In this document: piece after piece, positions 21,021-33,480 of the stretch
How the letters are laid out: each line of letters starts with the position of its first letter
Numbering within the stretch: the stretch's first letter is position 1
DNA from: Selaginella moellendorffii
Taxonomy: Eukaryota > Streptophyta > Lycopodiopsida > Selaginellales > Selaginellaceae
Length of the DNA stretch: 64,000 nucleotides
Reading direction: 5' to 3'
Assembly (NCBI RefSeq): GCF_000143415.4
Contig: NW_003314265.1
Coordinates: forward strand, 2,694,559-2,758,558
The notes under the pieces: model-generated
Told to the model about the DNA's origin: nothing
The model's database searches: none
The model's input: the letters and a program-made list of their open reading frames with translations, nothing else
Made by a program: the position numbers and the translations under genes

Positions 21021-24000
21021 TGGGGGTACTAAAGACATATGTGTTAATGAAAAGGCATTTTTTCTAGCTTGGAATAAAGTTAGATGAGTTGTTTGACCTA
21101 CCAAGCAGTCAAAGTTGATCATTAGAAGTTTATTATTTATATGTACCTAAGAATAATTTGGATAAATCTTGATGAGTTTTATCATTGGTTTGCCCAAGAA
21201 TTTTTGAGGAAATGATGTTATTTGGGTTGCTATGGATCATTTGATAAAGATTGGCTCATTTTTTCTTGGTGAAAATAACAATTAAAGTTTTTGAACTTAT
21301 GTAAATTAGTTGTTTAGTATTTATGGTTTGATGAGTGACATTGTGAGTGAACGAAATCTTAAATTCATATCAAAGTTTTGGCAAGTAGTCTTTAAAACGC
21401 TAGAGACTACATTAAGCATCAGTAGTGGTGAACATCCATAATTAAATGAGTAAATAAAGTGCATGAATTAGCTATTAGAAGATATGTTGAGGGTTTTTTC
21501 TTTTAGGAAACTTGATATGGGAAAAAGAACTTATTTTTCATAATAATGCTAAAAAATTAGCTATTGATATATCTTCATTTATAGCATTGTATGTCTACCA
21601 TAGGTTTGAGTTTGACTTATGAATGCATTTTACTTATAATTTCCTCAAGGATATATAAAATAAGCTTGAGTTAGCAAAGTTGAACATAAGGTAACTCAAG
21701 AATGAGACAAAAGGTTGGATGGTGAGCATTATTATCATTGGGAGTACAAAGTTAGTGACAAGTTTTTCCTTAAGCTATCTAATACATAATGGTCTTTGAA
21801 AGGTGGTGGTAATACTAAGTTATTTTTATGGTATTTGAAAATTATCCAACATTAAAGCCTAAAGTGCAATTGAAGGTCTTAAACAATTTTATAGTGCATG
21901 AGGGACCTTGATTACACTTGTTGGACTTGCTAACTAATTTAAAAATTCATTCAACATTCCACATAGAAGATTAAAGTGTGTGCACTTTAACAATGTTATT
22001 CCTAAAAACTGATGTTGAAGAAGTTAGTCCAACCTATAAAGTTGGTGAAGATACACTGTAAAACAGCAAAGGAGTTGTTAGTTTAGTGGAATGGCTTATA
22101 GCAAAGGCTATATGTGAAGTTTGTAAATGACTTGAAAAAAGTATTTCCAAGTTTTAATTATAATTGGACAACATTCCTAAAAAAGAGAAAAACTAAGTTC
22201 TATATTGTTATACTGTTATTTTAATTTCATTCTCTTGTTTTCATGATGTAGTATCATGTAAAAAAGCCATATTATTTTCTTTCCTTTGTGGCTGTTTATC
22301 ACAATGTTAGCGTTGTTATTTGCAAATCTTTCCTCTAGCCTTGTACTCACCACAAAAATATTCTAAGACATGGCCCTAAGATTCATTTCAAGCCAACAGC
22401 ATGTTCAAGCAAGGTCATGCAATGGCCCATTCACTAGCCTCCTGCTCTTGCTGTCCTGCTCCTCTACTGCCACTATGCACTGCACCTTCTTGTGGCCCTG
22501 GTGAGTGGTGTAGCTCACCATAGTTTTCTCTTGAATGGCAATTTATTATATATGGCAAGTCCCAAATTAAGAAATAATTTCTTCCATTCAACACAAGCAC
22601 TAGAAACTTGGAAGAAATTGAACCCCAAGGATTAGTGCTGAAGCCTCTGCACACGACCCATATAGTTTCAAAAGGGACCGGGCACTTGTGAAGGCTTCGT
22701 TATACACTTCTTTGGGGGTGAATGAAAAGCGAGGTTTGTTGCTCCAACAAGATATATAGCCATCATAATCATCAAAGGCAAGGAGGTCTGTTGCAGTTAC
22801 CTAGGCTCTCCAGGTGGGTTCATCCTTCATGACAAAGTGGACCTACAATTTCAAACACAGAATAACAAACACATGTCTAATTCAGGGCAGCTTACTGCAA
22901 TGGACACTTTAGCACATTTGAGTGCCTTTTATATGCTTTCTACAGCAATCCGTGCTGCTTTATCCAGAGGAAACCTGAAATATAATGCAAACTCAGTATA
23001 CAAGAGGTAAGGTGTGAGTACAAACCTGCCATGTCTGCACGAGATAGATGGGAGCGTTGTGTGCTTAACACCCTTCCTGCAAGCAAATGATATAGTATAT
23101 TGAATAACACAAATTTATCACCCCTCAAATCTATAGGGGTATCCCTTCACAAAACCTTAACATAAACATTAATGATAAAGGAGTTGAAGTTAACAAACTC
23201 TTTAAGTTTATATAAGAGATTGCCATGAATTAGATAGAATTTACAATCCTACATAATACATCAGCCACCTTATTATCACTATGCTTGTATTAGATCTTAA
23301 TAAACATTTAATGGTTTAAATCCACATAGAAGTCCAATCTATATGGATAATGTCATTCTTTCACACCAATGTTTATAACATAGAATTTTTTGTCTTAAGT
23401 AAGCTAGTTTTACTGTATAACATCAAACTTATAGCTTGTATATGTGAGAGGGTGCCCAACTTGAATCAATACAACATCACTTTCATCCATCTCAACCATA
23501 AAAGGCTTTTTAAGATTTAAAATCTTCAACATTATTCTCTGTGTTAAGCTTGATATCAAAGTGTATCACAAGACCACTCACCATTCCAAGAGCATAGCTG
23601 AGTGTGGAGTGGAGCTCAAATAACCAAATGAATACCATCAATCTATCCATACTTAATCTCTTTAGAATGACTACCTTCCATCACTAGCCACTTGGACCAT
23701 CTCCTCACTCTAGAGGTGGTTGATTGCAAGAACATGTAGCTCAAGCTACTCAATTTGAGCTCTAATTTTTTGCAAGAGGTCTAAAAAACCTCTTTGGCTT
23801 TGAGAGCCTGTAAAGCTTGGATTTTAATGAGAAATCTTTAGCAGTAATTGGAGTTCCATACTTTAGCTCAATGTTATAATTGCTTAACCTGTCTATCAAG
23901 AACTTGACTATAAGAGTTTCCATCAAAGTTAAGACTATAGAAACTAGAGCTCTTAGATAATGACTTAACATTGCTTTAATTGTTGAAACACCATTTTGAC

Positions 24001-25270
24001 ACTTTTCATCTCAACCAACAAATAGTAGCATGCTTTAATATGTTATAAAGTCAAGGGAATAACTATTTTTAAAAAGTGCTTTATAAATTGTGATAAAACT
24101 CCAATTATACCAAAGAAACAAGCCAATCAGTTACAACTTAGATTTTTATGAGATTAACTCTCATATCAAATATACAAGATATTGTAAGCCATAATTTATT
24201 TTTCTAATTTGTTAACTTACCTCACTTATTCAACAACTTTTGTTTTAACTATAGTTAAATTTTTTTGTCAAGACCCACTGCTATTTGGTCTTGTTTGGCT
24301 TTAGCTATTTATTATATGAGTAAGAAAGTGTTACCCATTTCTTCAAGGATTCCAAAACTCTTTTGCCTAATCCCCCTCACCGAGGTATAACATTAATTAT
24401 AGTACTTGGTTATATGAGATTGAATTTAGTCCATTTATTCGTGTATATAAGTAAGGGTCTAAACCAATTAATATACTTATTCTTATATCCTAAGCACTTA
24501 AAATGTGCATTTTCTATTTTTTTATTTAAAATAAAAATAAAAAACATACTTATGTCTTAAAATATTAAAATCACTCTTTTAAAACTATTTATTGTAAACA
24601 CCAATGTTGTGGAGATAAAGGATAGAACATGGAAATTGAAAGACATAAATGAAACACTAGATGAGTGATCTTTCTTTAGGTTTGCAGTCCTTGTAGCTGC
24701 ATTGACCAACAAATTTGAGTGTGAAAACTTCATCCTCGGTGAGCTTGTTGAATATATTAGTCTTTTCTTTTTCAAACGTATCTAGCAAGGGAAATTGAAG
24801 GGTTATTGGAGAAACCTTGGCATCTAGAGAATTGGAGAGAGCGGGACTGTGGAATAATGCTATAGTGCTAGTGGATTCCAAAAGCAGAAGCATTAGGTGG
24901 TGATACAACAAATAAAACAACTACAGAAGCCCTCACCTTGTCCATCTTAGGGATTGACATTCCAAGACTTTCCCATGGAAGATGAAGTAAGTCTAGCATC
25001 CATTCGATTTCTTTTGTTCTTTTCATTTAATTTTAGTTTACAACACAGTATAAACAAAGATGTGGATGGAGTTCTTTGAGTGACTTTGGTTAAAGGGATG
25101 CAATCTCTAAAATACTTTGGAATTCTAGAGAGGCTTGTTACATGTATTGAATTAGGAACACCAAAAACAATATGAACTTATGACATCTACAACGTCCATG
25201 ATTAATATATCGCCCAGGATTTTATTATACAAATAATAATAATACAAGCTTTTTATATTTAACTTCATGT
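21021..25270. other. AT-rich decayed sequence, no intact gene
   Basis: Very AT-rich with many stops in all frames. No LTR pair, rRNA or tRNA was seen. It probably consists of old transposon remnants (see the possible gag fragment at 22415-22654). Confidence 0.5.
22415..22654 (-). pseudogene. Possible copia-like gag fragment
   Basis: The minus-strand ORF contains KFLVLVLNGRNYFLIWDLP, which recalls the 'LNGxNYxxW' opening of Ty1/copia Gag proteins. The rest is Gln/Glu-rich and does not continue the family. The match is short and uncertain. Confidence 0.2.
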
Positions 25271-27465
25271 TCATATCAAGGCAGCACGTAATAATACATA
25301 CTCCAGACTGCGTATGGCGCGGTTTTCCCAGAAGAACACCGTGCTGCCGAATGTGATGAAGCTGATGACCCCCATGGCGATGCTGAAGGGGAGCAGTCCA
25401 TCACCATCGCCAGCATTGTGTTGCTGCTGCTCGCGGCGATCATCATTCGGTGCAATCGACGACAGATTGTTGGGGTTAGGGCTGCATTGCACGGTGATGA
25501 GAGGTAAGCCGCAGAGGTATGGATTCCCGGCATAGCTGCTGGCCGGGAACGTTGTCAGTTTGCCAGTCTGTGGAATCGAACCTGAGAGATTGTTGTGAGA
25601 AACGTTGAACAGGCCAATGTTGAGGTGGGAGAGGGAAGCCGGTATGATTCCCTGCAAGGCATTTTGCGAGAGGTCCATGTAGAGCAAATTGCTGAGGTCC
25701 CCGAGGGACTCAGGGATTCCACCGGTGAGGGAGTTGTTCTGCAAGAACAAGCTTGCATGCTCAACATTTGACCGATCTAGGCCGGGATATGGGCTCTGCC
25801 GCTTCTATTGGTGAGGAGCTTCTCCAGATCGGTCATTCGGATTCCTTGCACTGGAATGAGGCTTGTCCAGCTAGCAACTCTGGTCGTGTCATTGGCATTG
25901 AAATCGACCAGCATGAATCTCAGGTTGGCAACCAGATCATCGTCCTCCACGTTCAAAAGTTCCACTCTGCTGTGTTGGCGGCCGATTCGATCTGAGATGG
26001 ACCCTGACAAAGCGTTGCTGTTGAGCTCTATATCGACCAAGTTGTCACACTCGTCCAGCTCCTTTGGTATCTCGCCTTGGAGCAGATTATGGCTGAGTTG
26101 AAGAAGCTTGAGGTTCCCGTTGGAGAATCGGGGGATTGATCCAGTGAGTCTGTTGTTGATCAAACTCAGCCACCACAGCTTGCTCAGGTGTGTCAGATCG
26201 GAAGGGATGTCTCCATAGAGATTGTTGTGCCCGAGCAGAAGAATTTTGAGGCTGCTGCAAGAGCCCAGGCTAGAAGGAATCCGGCCTTGAAGATGGTTGA
26301 CCCACACGAGCAGATGTTCGAGTTTGGGAAGCTTGGAGCAGAGATTGTGAGGAATCTCTCCAGTCAAGGCATTGAAACTCAAATCTAGTAGCTCTAAGCT
26401 GGAACAATCTGCGACCGAACTGAGGACTAGTCCTTCCAGGTTGTTGTTGGGCAGCATTAATGTGCGGAGTTTTGAAGGAGCACGCTGTGATGATGCGCAA
26501 ATTCTGGTTGGAGTGATGCGGAAATTGTTGGCGCTGAAGTCGATATAGTGGAGATATGAGTGGATGATGGGAACTCGTCCTGAGAATCGGTTGAAACTGG
26601 CATCGAGGATTTGCAGAGATGGTAAGGACTTGGCCAAGTTTGTGAAACTGCCGGAGAGATTGTTGTTCGAGATGTTGAGCACCCTGAGCGAAGCACAGAT
26701 TGCCGGATGCTTGAATTCTGAAAGCATGTTGGAAGATATGTCGAGCTCTGAGAGGTTCCGACAGCCGTCAGAGTCGATTACCAGTGCCGTGAATATATTG
26801 GAGGCGAGCTTCAGATTGCGGATGTTACTAGATGAACTCAACGATGGGAATACTTCCGAGAAATTGTTGTGATCCAAAGAGATACTTTCCAGTGAGCTGC
26901 AATTCATGATCTGCCTGGGGACACTGCCGGTTAGCCGATTCTTGGAGACATCCAGATGCTGCAAGCTGCATGATAGAGGAAAGAACGACGGTGGCAAGGG
27001 ACCAGTGAGCATATTGTTGGACAGATTCAGCGATTTCATGCCTCGGCAGTCGGCAAGAAGCTGCAACGGGACGCCTCCTTCCAATCTGTTACCGGACAAG
27101 TCGAGCATGTTCAAAGCGCATGTTTGGAGCGACAGATCCTCAACAGAACCCGTGAAGTTGGTGTTGGAAATGATCAACTTTTTCAACTCCGGCAGTCCTT
27201 GGATCGCAGATGCCAGAAGAGAGCTCGGGAACGATGCCAGATTCCGTAAATGAAGTTCGACTACCCGCCCCTGGTTAGAACAAGCAACGCCTTCCCATTC
27301 ACAGATGCTGCTTGTACTTGAATCCCAAGCATTACCTGCCATATGTTCTCTCAAGCGGAGGAGGATCGTGGAGTCATTCCCACCACCAACGGTCGCAAAT
27401 GTGAGCAATATCGCGAGCCACAACATGGCTCTTCTCCAGACGATGCAAGGTTTGTTCTTTCTCAT
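25271..27465 (-). CDS. LRR receptor-like protein (no kinase), with a frame break
   Basis: Starts at 27465 with a signal peptide (AMLWLAILLTFATVGGG), an N-cap (CEWEGVACSNQGRVVELHLR) and roughly eighteen extracellular LRRs (xLxxLxLSxNxLxGxIP type). Next is an island-like stretch (VASWTSLIPVQGIRMTDLEK). The first frame ends with TAG at 25777-25779. From about 25750 a second frame continues with further LRRs (FLQNNSLTGGIPESLGDL...), SSYAGNPYLCGLPL, and one membrane span (LLPFSIAMGVISFITFGSTV) with a tail of about 20 residues and no kinase. The order is that of PSKR/BRI1-related receptor-like proteins. Two readings fit: a frameshift (pseudogene or sequence error), or a weak intron from after SLIP (CCA|GTGCAAGG) to GCAG|AACAAC that restores phase. 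Expected at the plasma membrane. Confidence 0.75.
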
Positions 27466-28040
27466 ATGGATATGTAGACTTGAAATTTTGTGCTTATTAG
27501 ACTTCCATCACGACTTTGTGACCCATGATCTGGAACAAATGTTCAACAACGACTAGTCCGACGGCAATGCCGGCTCAGATGCAATGATGCTCTTGTATTT
27601 ATGTGCTAAACTCTCTCTGATCATGAAACTGAGAGTGAGACCAACATCGTTAAGCTATGGAAACATCCAGGATACGCGTCAGTTTTGACTCAAACAAAGG
27701 ATCAAAGGCGTCCAGTCAAACTTTGTGCTTCTCTTCCGTGTTGAACAATGATTCTGATTTTAGAGATGGGAATCATGGGATAGGAAAATTGCTCACAGCA
27801 TTGGTTGCAGCTGGACGCAGGTTCTACTTAGATGCAGGAAAAACTTATGTCCAGTTCAATTACATCTGTATGATTCATCCCATAAAAGAAACCCTCGTTG
27901 CAAGCTGGACAAGCAATCTAGGAAATCAGGCTGCACGAACCAAGGCTTTGGATTCAACTAAAGTTCCAACTTTGAACAAATTTTCCATATAACGCTTGGA
28001 GGATTAAATGCAACATCTGTGTGATGAGTGCGGACCACTC
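27466..28040. other. 5' flank of LRR gene, no gene seen
   Basis: Moderate GC then increasingly AT-rich. A short ORF at 27657-27992 (+) has no recognisable family. Confidence 0.4.
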
Positions 28041-28044
28041 TTGA

Positions 28045-29745
28045 GCTTATGAGTTGAAAAGTTAAGTTTGCAATCTCAGCTCTAGTTTAATATAAATATT
28101 ATAAAGTTTCAAAAATTAAGGCTTTATATTTTATACAAATAAAAATTTTTTGATAGAGATTTTTTATCCAAGAATTAAAATATTTACTATGTGCTAAAAA
28201 TGTAGGTTTGTCAGAATTTTAAATAAGATAAGATACAAATCTGTACCATGTGCTTTTTAAAAATTATCAAGTTTGAATTAAGATTCTTTTGCAAGGCCAT
28301 GTATCTATAAGACACATGAATATTATGGGCATTATTGCAAAGAGAACACTTGCAAGTATATAAAATGAAATGTATGTATTTATAATAATTATAAAAAAAT
28401 ATAAAAGTTTATAATATTAGGTCAAATGAACTTGTTATAACATACATGACCAATGGTCCTAATGTTGAGTATCATTTTACTCCAAGACAATGCTCCTGGA
28501 GTGAACCATCTCAAGTGGCTAATGAAGAGAGTGCATCATAATAAGTTGAAATCATTTACTATAGCATAGAACTGAAGCAATAGGCAATCTAACACGTGTT
28601 AGCAAAATCTAATATAAAGTGTGTGAGAATACTTTTGAGGGGCAAATGCTAGACTTAGGTTTATGGTAATAAATTTGCTTTTATTCCATCTGCATATTTC
28701 TATAAGAAATGAAAGCAAGTAGGATTTTTAAGATGGTGCTAGTTATATTGTTGCGACACTAATGTCAATCATACAAAGTGGCTTGAAAACATTATACTGA
28801 CAAAACCTAATGCAATACCTAAAGAATGGCTGATTACTAATGAAGTCATACTCACCTCAAATAAGATTGGAAATTTTAAGAAATTTGGTTTCAATCTTGA
28901 GAGAAGGAGAGTTGGAGACATGAGTGACAAAATTAACACTATTCCCATAGAGATGTATAAAAGGGTAACAAGAAAACATAAAATAGTTAAATTTATTAGT
29001 ACCATTTCCAAGCAAAAGTAAGGTAAAATAAACTTGATTCAAATTCTTGAGTGTGAGATTTTTTCCATGAAGTGCATTATTGTGCTAGCAAAGGAGTATA
29101 TTGTGAAAACTAAAGGTGGAGAGTATAAAATTGCGATTCAAAATCTTCTATCTTGCACATGTTCAGACTTCACAAAGCACAAAGAGCATAAGAAGGTATA
29201 TGCTCCTTGCATATATATTACATTTTCATCAACATCTTGCATCAAGATTTTCAAGTGGACATTCATATAAACCAAACAAGCCTTACTATTGCTAAGTTGC
29301 AAAAGACTTTTAGAAGTGATTAGATTATGTTTATTCTTTATCAATATTATAAACTTTTATATTTTATATAATTATTAGAATCACATACTTTTCATTTTAT
29401 ACTTGCAAGTATTCTCTTCATAATAATGCCCATAATATTTATGTGTCTCATAGATATATGGTCTTGCAAAAGAATCTTAATTCAAACTTGATAATTTAAA
29501 AAAAGCATATAGTATAGATTTAAATCTTATCTTATTTACAGTTTTGATGAACCTACCTATTTTGGCATGTAGAAAATATTGATAAGAAATCTTTAATAAA
29601 ATATTTTTATTTATATAAAATGCAAAGAGATGTTAATATATATTACAAAGTTAGGTTTGCTATGAATCTTAATTTCTAAAACTTTATAATATTTATATTA
29701 AACTATATTTGAAATTTGAGCTCAACTTATCAACTTAACTCTACA
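28045..29745. repeat. Roughly 390-bp inverted repeat pair in AT-rich DNA
   Basis: The left arm (about 28045-28430) matches the reverse complement of about 29340-29745. Shared landmarks include ATGGGCATTATTGCAAAGAG / CTCTTCATAATAATGCCCAT and GAATTAAGATTCTTTTGCAAG / CTTGCAAAAGAATCTTAATTC (given in pieces of at most 20 bases in each arm). The arms flank about 900 bp that holds a decayed SWIM-like coding segment. This could be the long termini of a DNA element or two inverted remnants of one LTR. Confidence 0.55.
28500..29330 (+). pseudogene. Decayed SWIM-zinc-finger-like transposon ORF, copy 1
   Basis: Interrupted plus-strand coding stretches include WLITNEVILTSNKIGNFKKF, SDKINTIPIEMYKRVTRK and EYKIAIQNLLSCTCSDFTKH. 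The last has the C-x-C...C-x-(H) arrangement of SWIM zinc fingers (CTC ... PCIY, expected Cys-Lys-His). SWIM domains are common in MULE-type and other plant transposases. Stops and frameshifts make it non-functional. A second copy lies at about 29790-30690. Confidence 0.4.
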
Positions 29746-29789
29746 TTTCATGAGCTTAAGAGTGATCGATACTCCCACTCCCAAACTGA

Positions 29790-30690
29790 GCCACTTCAAG
29801 TGGTTGATGAAAAAAGTGCATCACAACAAATTGAAATTGCTTACCATAATGTTGACTCAAGGTAATAAACAATTTACCAAGTACTAGCAAAATCTAATGT
29901 AATGTATATATAAATGTTTTTAGGGGGCAAATGTTAAATCTGGATCTATAGTGATAAATCTACTTTTGTTCCAACCCCATGTTTCCATGGGGGAACGAAA
30001 GCAAATAAAATTTTTGAGATGGTGTTGGTTGTATTGTTGTAATGCCAATGGTAATCATACAAATTGGTTTGAAGATATTATAGTGATTAGTAAGTGCATC
30101 CCTTCTAGAGGTCGGGACTCTTTGCATGTATTAGCTCTAAAATTACTATGGTTATCCGCGGTCGGCAGGGTTCGATCATGGTCAGGATAAAACATCCATC
30201 ACAATCCAAGTTACTACTTAAGACAAGGTATCATAAGGCCTCAAAACTTAATAAAGTGCCTAAAGAATAGCTAGTTGTTAATAGGGTCATTCTCACCACA
30301 AATGAGATTGAAAACCTTGAGAAATTTTATGCTTTCCCATATTCCTTATGCTTTATAAAGTTTGAACATGTGTAAAAAAAAAGGTTTTGAATAACAATTA
30401 TATATTCTTTATTTTTTGTTTTCACAATGTACTTCTTCACTAGCATAGTGATGCACTTTATGGAGAGAATCTCACACTCAAACATAGGTTATTTTATCAT
30501 GCTTTTACTTGGAGATGGTATTAGTAAATTTGATTGCCTTACCTTTTCTTGTTAGCCTTTTGCTCTTTACAAGTATATGTATTACATCCTCACCAGCATT
30601 TTGCACTTGTATCCTAAAATGGACGTTCATATACACTAAACAAACTTTATTATTTTTGAGTTATAGAAGACTTTTGGAAGTAATTAGATG
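29790..30690. repeat. Second, rearranged copy of the SWIM-like repeat
   Basis: About 29790-30080 repeats 28500-28790 in direct orientation (shared GCAAATG..., AGATGGTGTTGGTTGTATTG). It is interrupted by an rRNA fragment and resumes at about 30245 (AAAGTGCCTAAAGAATAG). Then 30420-30540 is inverted relative to 28990-29110, while 30570-30690 is again direct to 29210-29330. A mosaic of transposon pieces. Confidence 0.5.
30086..30175 (-). pseudogene. 18S rRNA gene fragment
   Basis: The reverse complement reads CGCGGATAACCATAGTAATT, then TTAGAGCTAATACATGCAAA, then GTCCCGACCTCTAGAAGGGA and TGCACTTACTAAT. This is the conserved 5'-domain stretch of eukaryotic 18S rRNA (canonical GGATAACCGTAGTAATTCTA, GAGCTAATACRTGC, AGGGATGCATTTATTAG). 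It has several C-to-T changes and is cut at both ends. It sits inside the second SWIM-like repeat; the first copy lacks it. Confidence 0.8.
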
Positions 30691-30960
30691 AGAGATCAGA
30701 TATACACTAAAGGTAGTTGAAGACGAAGAAGTGCTCTTGCTCACTAATAACTTGATCTGAAAATAAACTTTTATAGATAAACTCGTAAGGACATGTCTAT
30801 TTTTAGTTCAAGGATAGAGTCAATTTTTTACTATAGCTTCCTCTCTTGAGATTCACATATCCAAGATTTATTCTAAACAAAACAAAATGTAAGAGAGATA
30901 TTATTTTAAAGTATGTAATATTATTTGCCTACCTCTTGAGGCTAAACACAAATTATACAC

Positions 30961-31245
30961 TATAAGCAACTAGTTTTTCCATTTTACTTTAGTCACTTAA
31001 CCACACATTTGATCATTTGAAGGAGTCTTACTCACAACCTCCGTAAGTCCTATTCAAGACTTGGGGACATACTAGCCTCGTGAATGGCATCTATACTACT
31101 TAGCCTTTGCACTTGGTCTAAGTGCTCCATATGTCCAATCCCATGATCGACACCCAAATGTACCACTAACATATTAGCCTGTTACGCTAAGGCTATGCTC
31201 ATTTACTCTTGTCATATTGGTAGTCCAAGACCACTTACATTACAG
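30961..31245 (-). repeat. Partial duplicate of D-family LTR end
   Basis: This 285 bp closely repeats the first part of the LTR beginning at 31246 (both start TRTAAGYRACTA and pass through TTAACCACAC and GACCGACACCCAAA-like text). The result is a tandem, truncated LTR end. Confidence 0.65.
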
Positions 31246-31521
31246 TGTAAGTGACTAAATTTTTCATTCTACTTTAGTCATTTAACCACACTTTTGACCA
31301 TTTGGAAGAGTCTCACTCACAACTTCCATAAGTTTTATTTTGGACTTAGGGACTTGCTAGTCTTGAGAATGGCATCCTTCAACCTTTGCACTTAGTCCAA
31401 GTGCTCCACATGTCCGATCCCATGACCGACACCCAAAGGTATCACTGACATATTAGCATGTTAGTACGCTAAAGCCATGCCCATTCTTCTTTGTCACACT
31501 AGTGATCCAACACCACCTATA

Positions 31522-32513
31522 TGTAAGCAACCAAAGGGAACGACTCGAGAGACGATCCATGGGGTTCAAATATAGAGGGAAAGGGCCCATGAATAAGAGT
31601 GCACCCCCTTTTCCAATCGGTTAAGGGTCTTGGGATAGTTGGAGTTAAGCGTCCTTGGGTTTGAATAGTACTGGGCTGGGTGACCTCCCGGGAAGTCCAA
31701 ACTCAGGAGCTTACATTTGGTATCAGAGCGGTCTCGGGTCCGACTCTGTTAGTTGGCTAGGGGAATCACACCACATGTTAATTGACATCTGGCTGGTCCA
31801 ATTTGCTCCTGCTGGGCTCGACCCGAGGGGTAGGGTGTCAAGAGAGCGGGGCTCTCGGGAGAGTTGCGGCTCTCAGCTTCCGTTCACGAGGGCGTGAACT
31901 TGCAGGGAAGCGTGGTGGATTGTAAGCAACCAAAGGGAACGACTCGAGAGACGATCCATGGGGTTCAAATATAGAGGGAAAGGGCCCATGAATAAGAGTG
32001 CACCCCCTTTTCCAATCGGTTAAGGGTCTTGGGATAGTTGGAGTTAAGCGTCCTTGGGTTTGAATAGTATTGGGCTGGGTGACCTCCCGGGAAGTCCAAA
32101 CTCAGAAGCTTACATTTGGTATCAGAGCGGTCTCGAGTCCGACTCTGTTGGTTGGCTAGGGGAATCACACCACATGTTAATTGACATCTGGCTGGTCCAA
32201 TTTGCTCCTGCTGGGCTCGACCCGAGGGGTAGGGTGTCAAGAGAGCGGGGCTTTCGGGAGAGTTGCGGCTCTCAGCTTCCGTTCACGAGGGCATGAACTT
32301 GCAAGGAAGCGTGGTGGATTGTAAGCAACCAAAGGGAACGACTCGAGAGACAATCCATGGGGTTCAAATATAGAGGGAAAGGGCCCATGAATAAGAGTGC
32401 ACCCCCTTTTCCAATCGGTTAAGGGTCTTGGGATAGTTGGAGTTAAGTGTCCTTGGGTTTGAATAGTACTGGGCTGGGTGACCTCCCGGGAAGTCCAAAC
32501 TCAAGAGCTTACA
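31522..32513 (+). mobile_element. Tandem TRIM retrotransposon (three LTRs, two internal regions)
   Basis: Three 194-bp LTRs at 31522-31715, 31921-32114 and 32320-32513, each starting TGTAAGCAACCAAAGGGAAC and ending GAGCTTACA (first two followed by TT). Two 205-bp internal regions each begin with the primer-binding site TGGTATCAGAGC (31718-31729; 32117-32128), complementary to initiator tRNA-Met, and end with a purine-rich stretch (GGAAGCGTGGTGGA). The 5-bp TSD CTATA is at 31517-31521 and 32514-32518. It is too small to code; this is the definition of a terminal-repeat retrotransposon in miniature. The LTR-internal-LTR-internal-LTR form is a tandem TRIM. It sits within the D LTR. Confidence 0.92.
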
Positions 32514-33251
32514 CTATATCACAGTTCTGTTTCTCAAAGATTAGGTCATTTGTCCATGAGAGATCATCCTAGATCCACTCTTTAACATCCTTAGGATGCC
32601 TATAAACATGGGGAACAACTTTCCCCAATATCCTTTTTTCGGTCCCTACCAAGTCCTTTTTTATCCATGGATGTGTTCACTAACATTGCCACTAGGTCAA
32701 GGCTTACAGACTTGATCACTAAGTCCCATTGTCCTCTGGGACTTCCTTACTAAATGATTGTATCCTTGGGAACTACACTAAAGGACTGTTCCTTTTCCTT
32801 TTCACAATCCAGGACTTTAAGACAACATTTTAGAACACTATGGCCCTATGCAAGCCTCATAGGTACTTTCCCCACCTTCTGCCTTTGGGTGCTTTAGCCA
32901 TGGGGCTAGAGCGAGGTTTTGTTGAGCTGCTAGGTATCCAAGTAGGTAGTGCCACCCACACTTGGATTGGGAACATCAGCCATTCGATCTTTCGGGGGAG
33001 TTAAAGCTGGCTTTTGAACACTTCACCAAACTACCCCACTTGTCAATTCGTACTCACTCTAGCGTTAGATTCCTCACTAGATATATCATCACGCAACACA
33101 TAGGCATAACCTTCTTGGGTCACACTAGCTTTTCCTAGCCAAATTGGCTCCACTAGGGTCCAACCCCCACACTCTCCCTACTATACTTTTGGAACCCCCT
33201 ACAGGCCCCCCCTTGGGGGGCGATCGCTTTGGGCTTTCACCCAACAACCTG

Positions 33252-33480
33252 TATTAGTATTCAGACTTAGACTTAGACTTGGACTCGGACTCAGACTTAG
33301 ACTTGGTCTTGGTCTCAGACTCGACCTTTATCTTAGTCTCGATTTCAGTCTCAATCTCGGTCTTGGTTTCATCTTGGACTTCATCTCGGATCCATCTCGG
33401 ACTCCATCTTGGACTCCATCTCGGACTCCATCTCGGCTCCATCTTGGGTCCATCTCGGACTCCATCTCAGATCTATCTCA
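33252..33480. repeat. Minisatellite in D LTR (short version)
   Basis: A hexamer-like part (TTAGACTTGGACTCGGACTC) followed by a roughly 12-13 bp unit (ATCTCGGACTCC). It corresponds in reverse complement to the longer array at 48565-49005. Confidence 0.8.

Noticed and set aside
31655-32296. Two 80-aa ORFs starting MGLNSTGLGDLPGSP
   Set aside because: They span LTR end, primer site and internal region of the TRIM and occur once per repeat unit, so they are by-products of the repeat.
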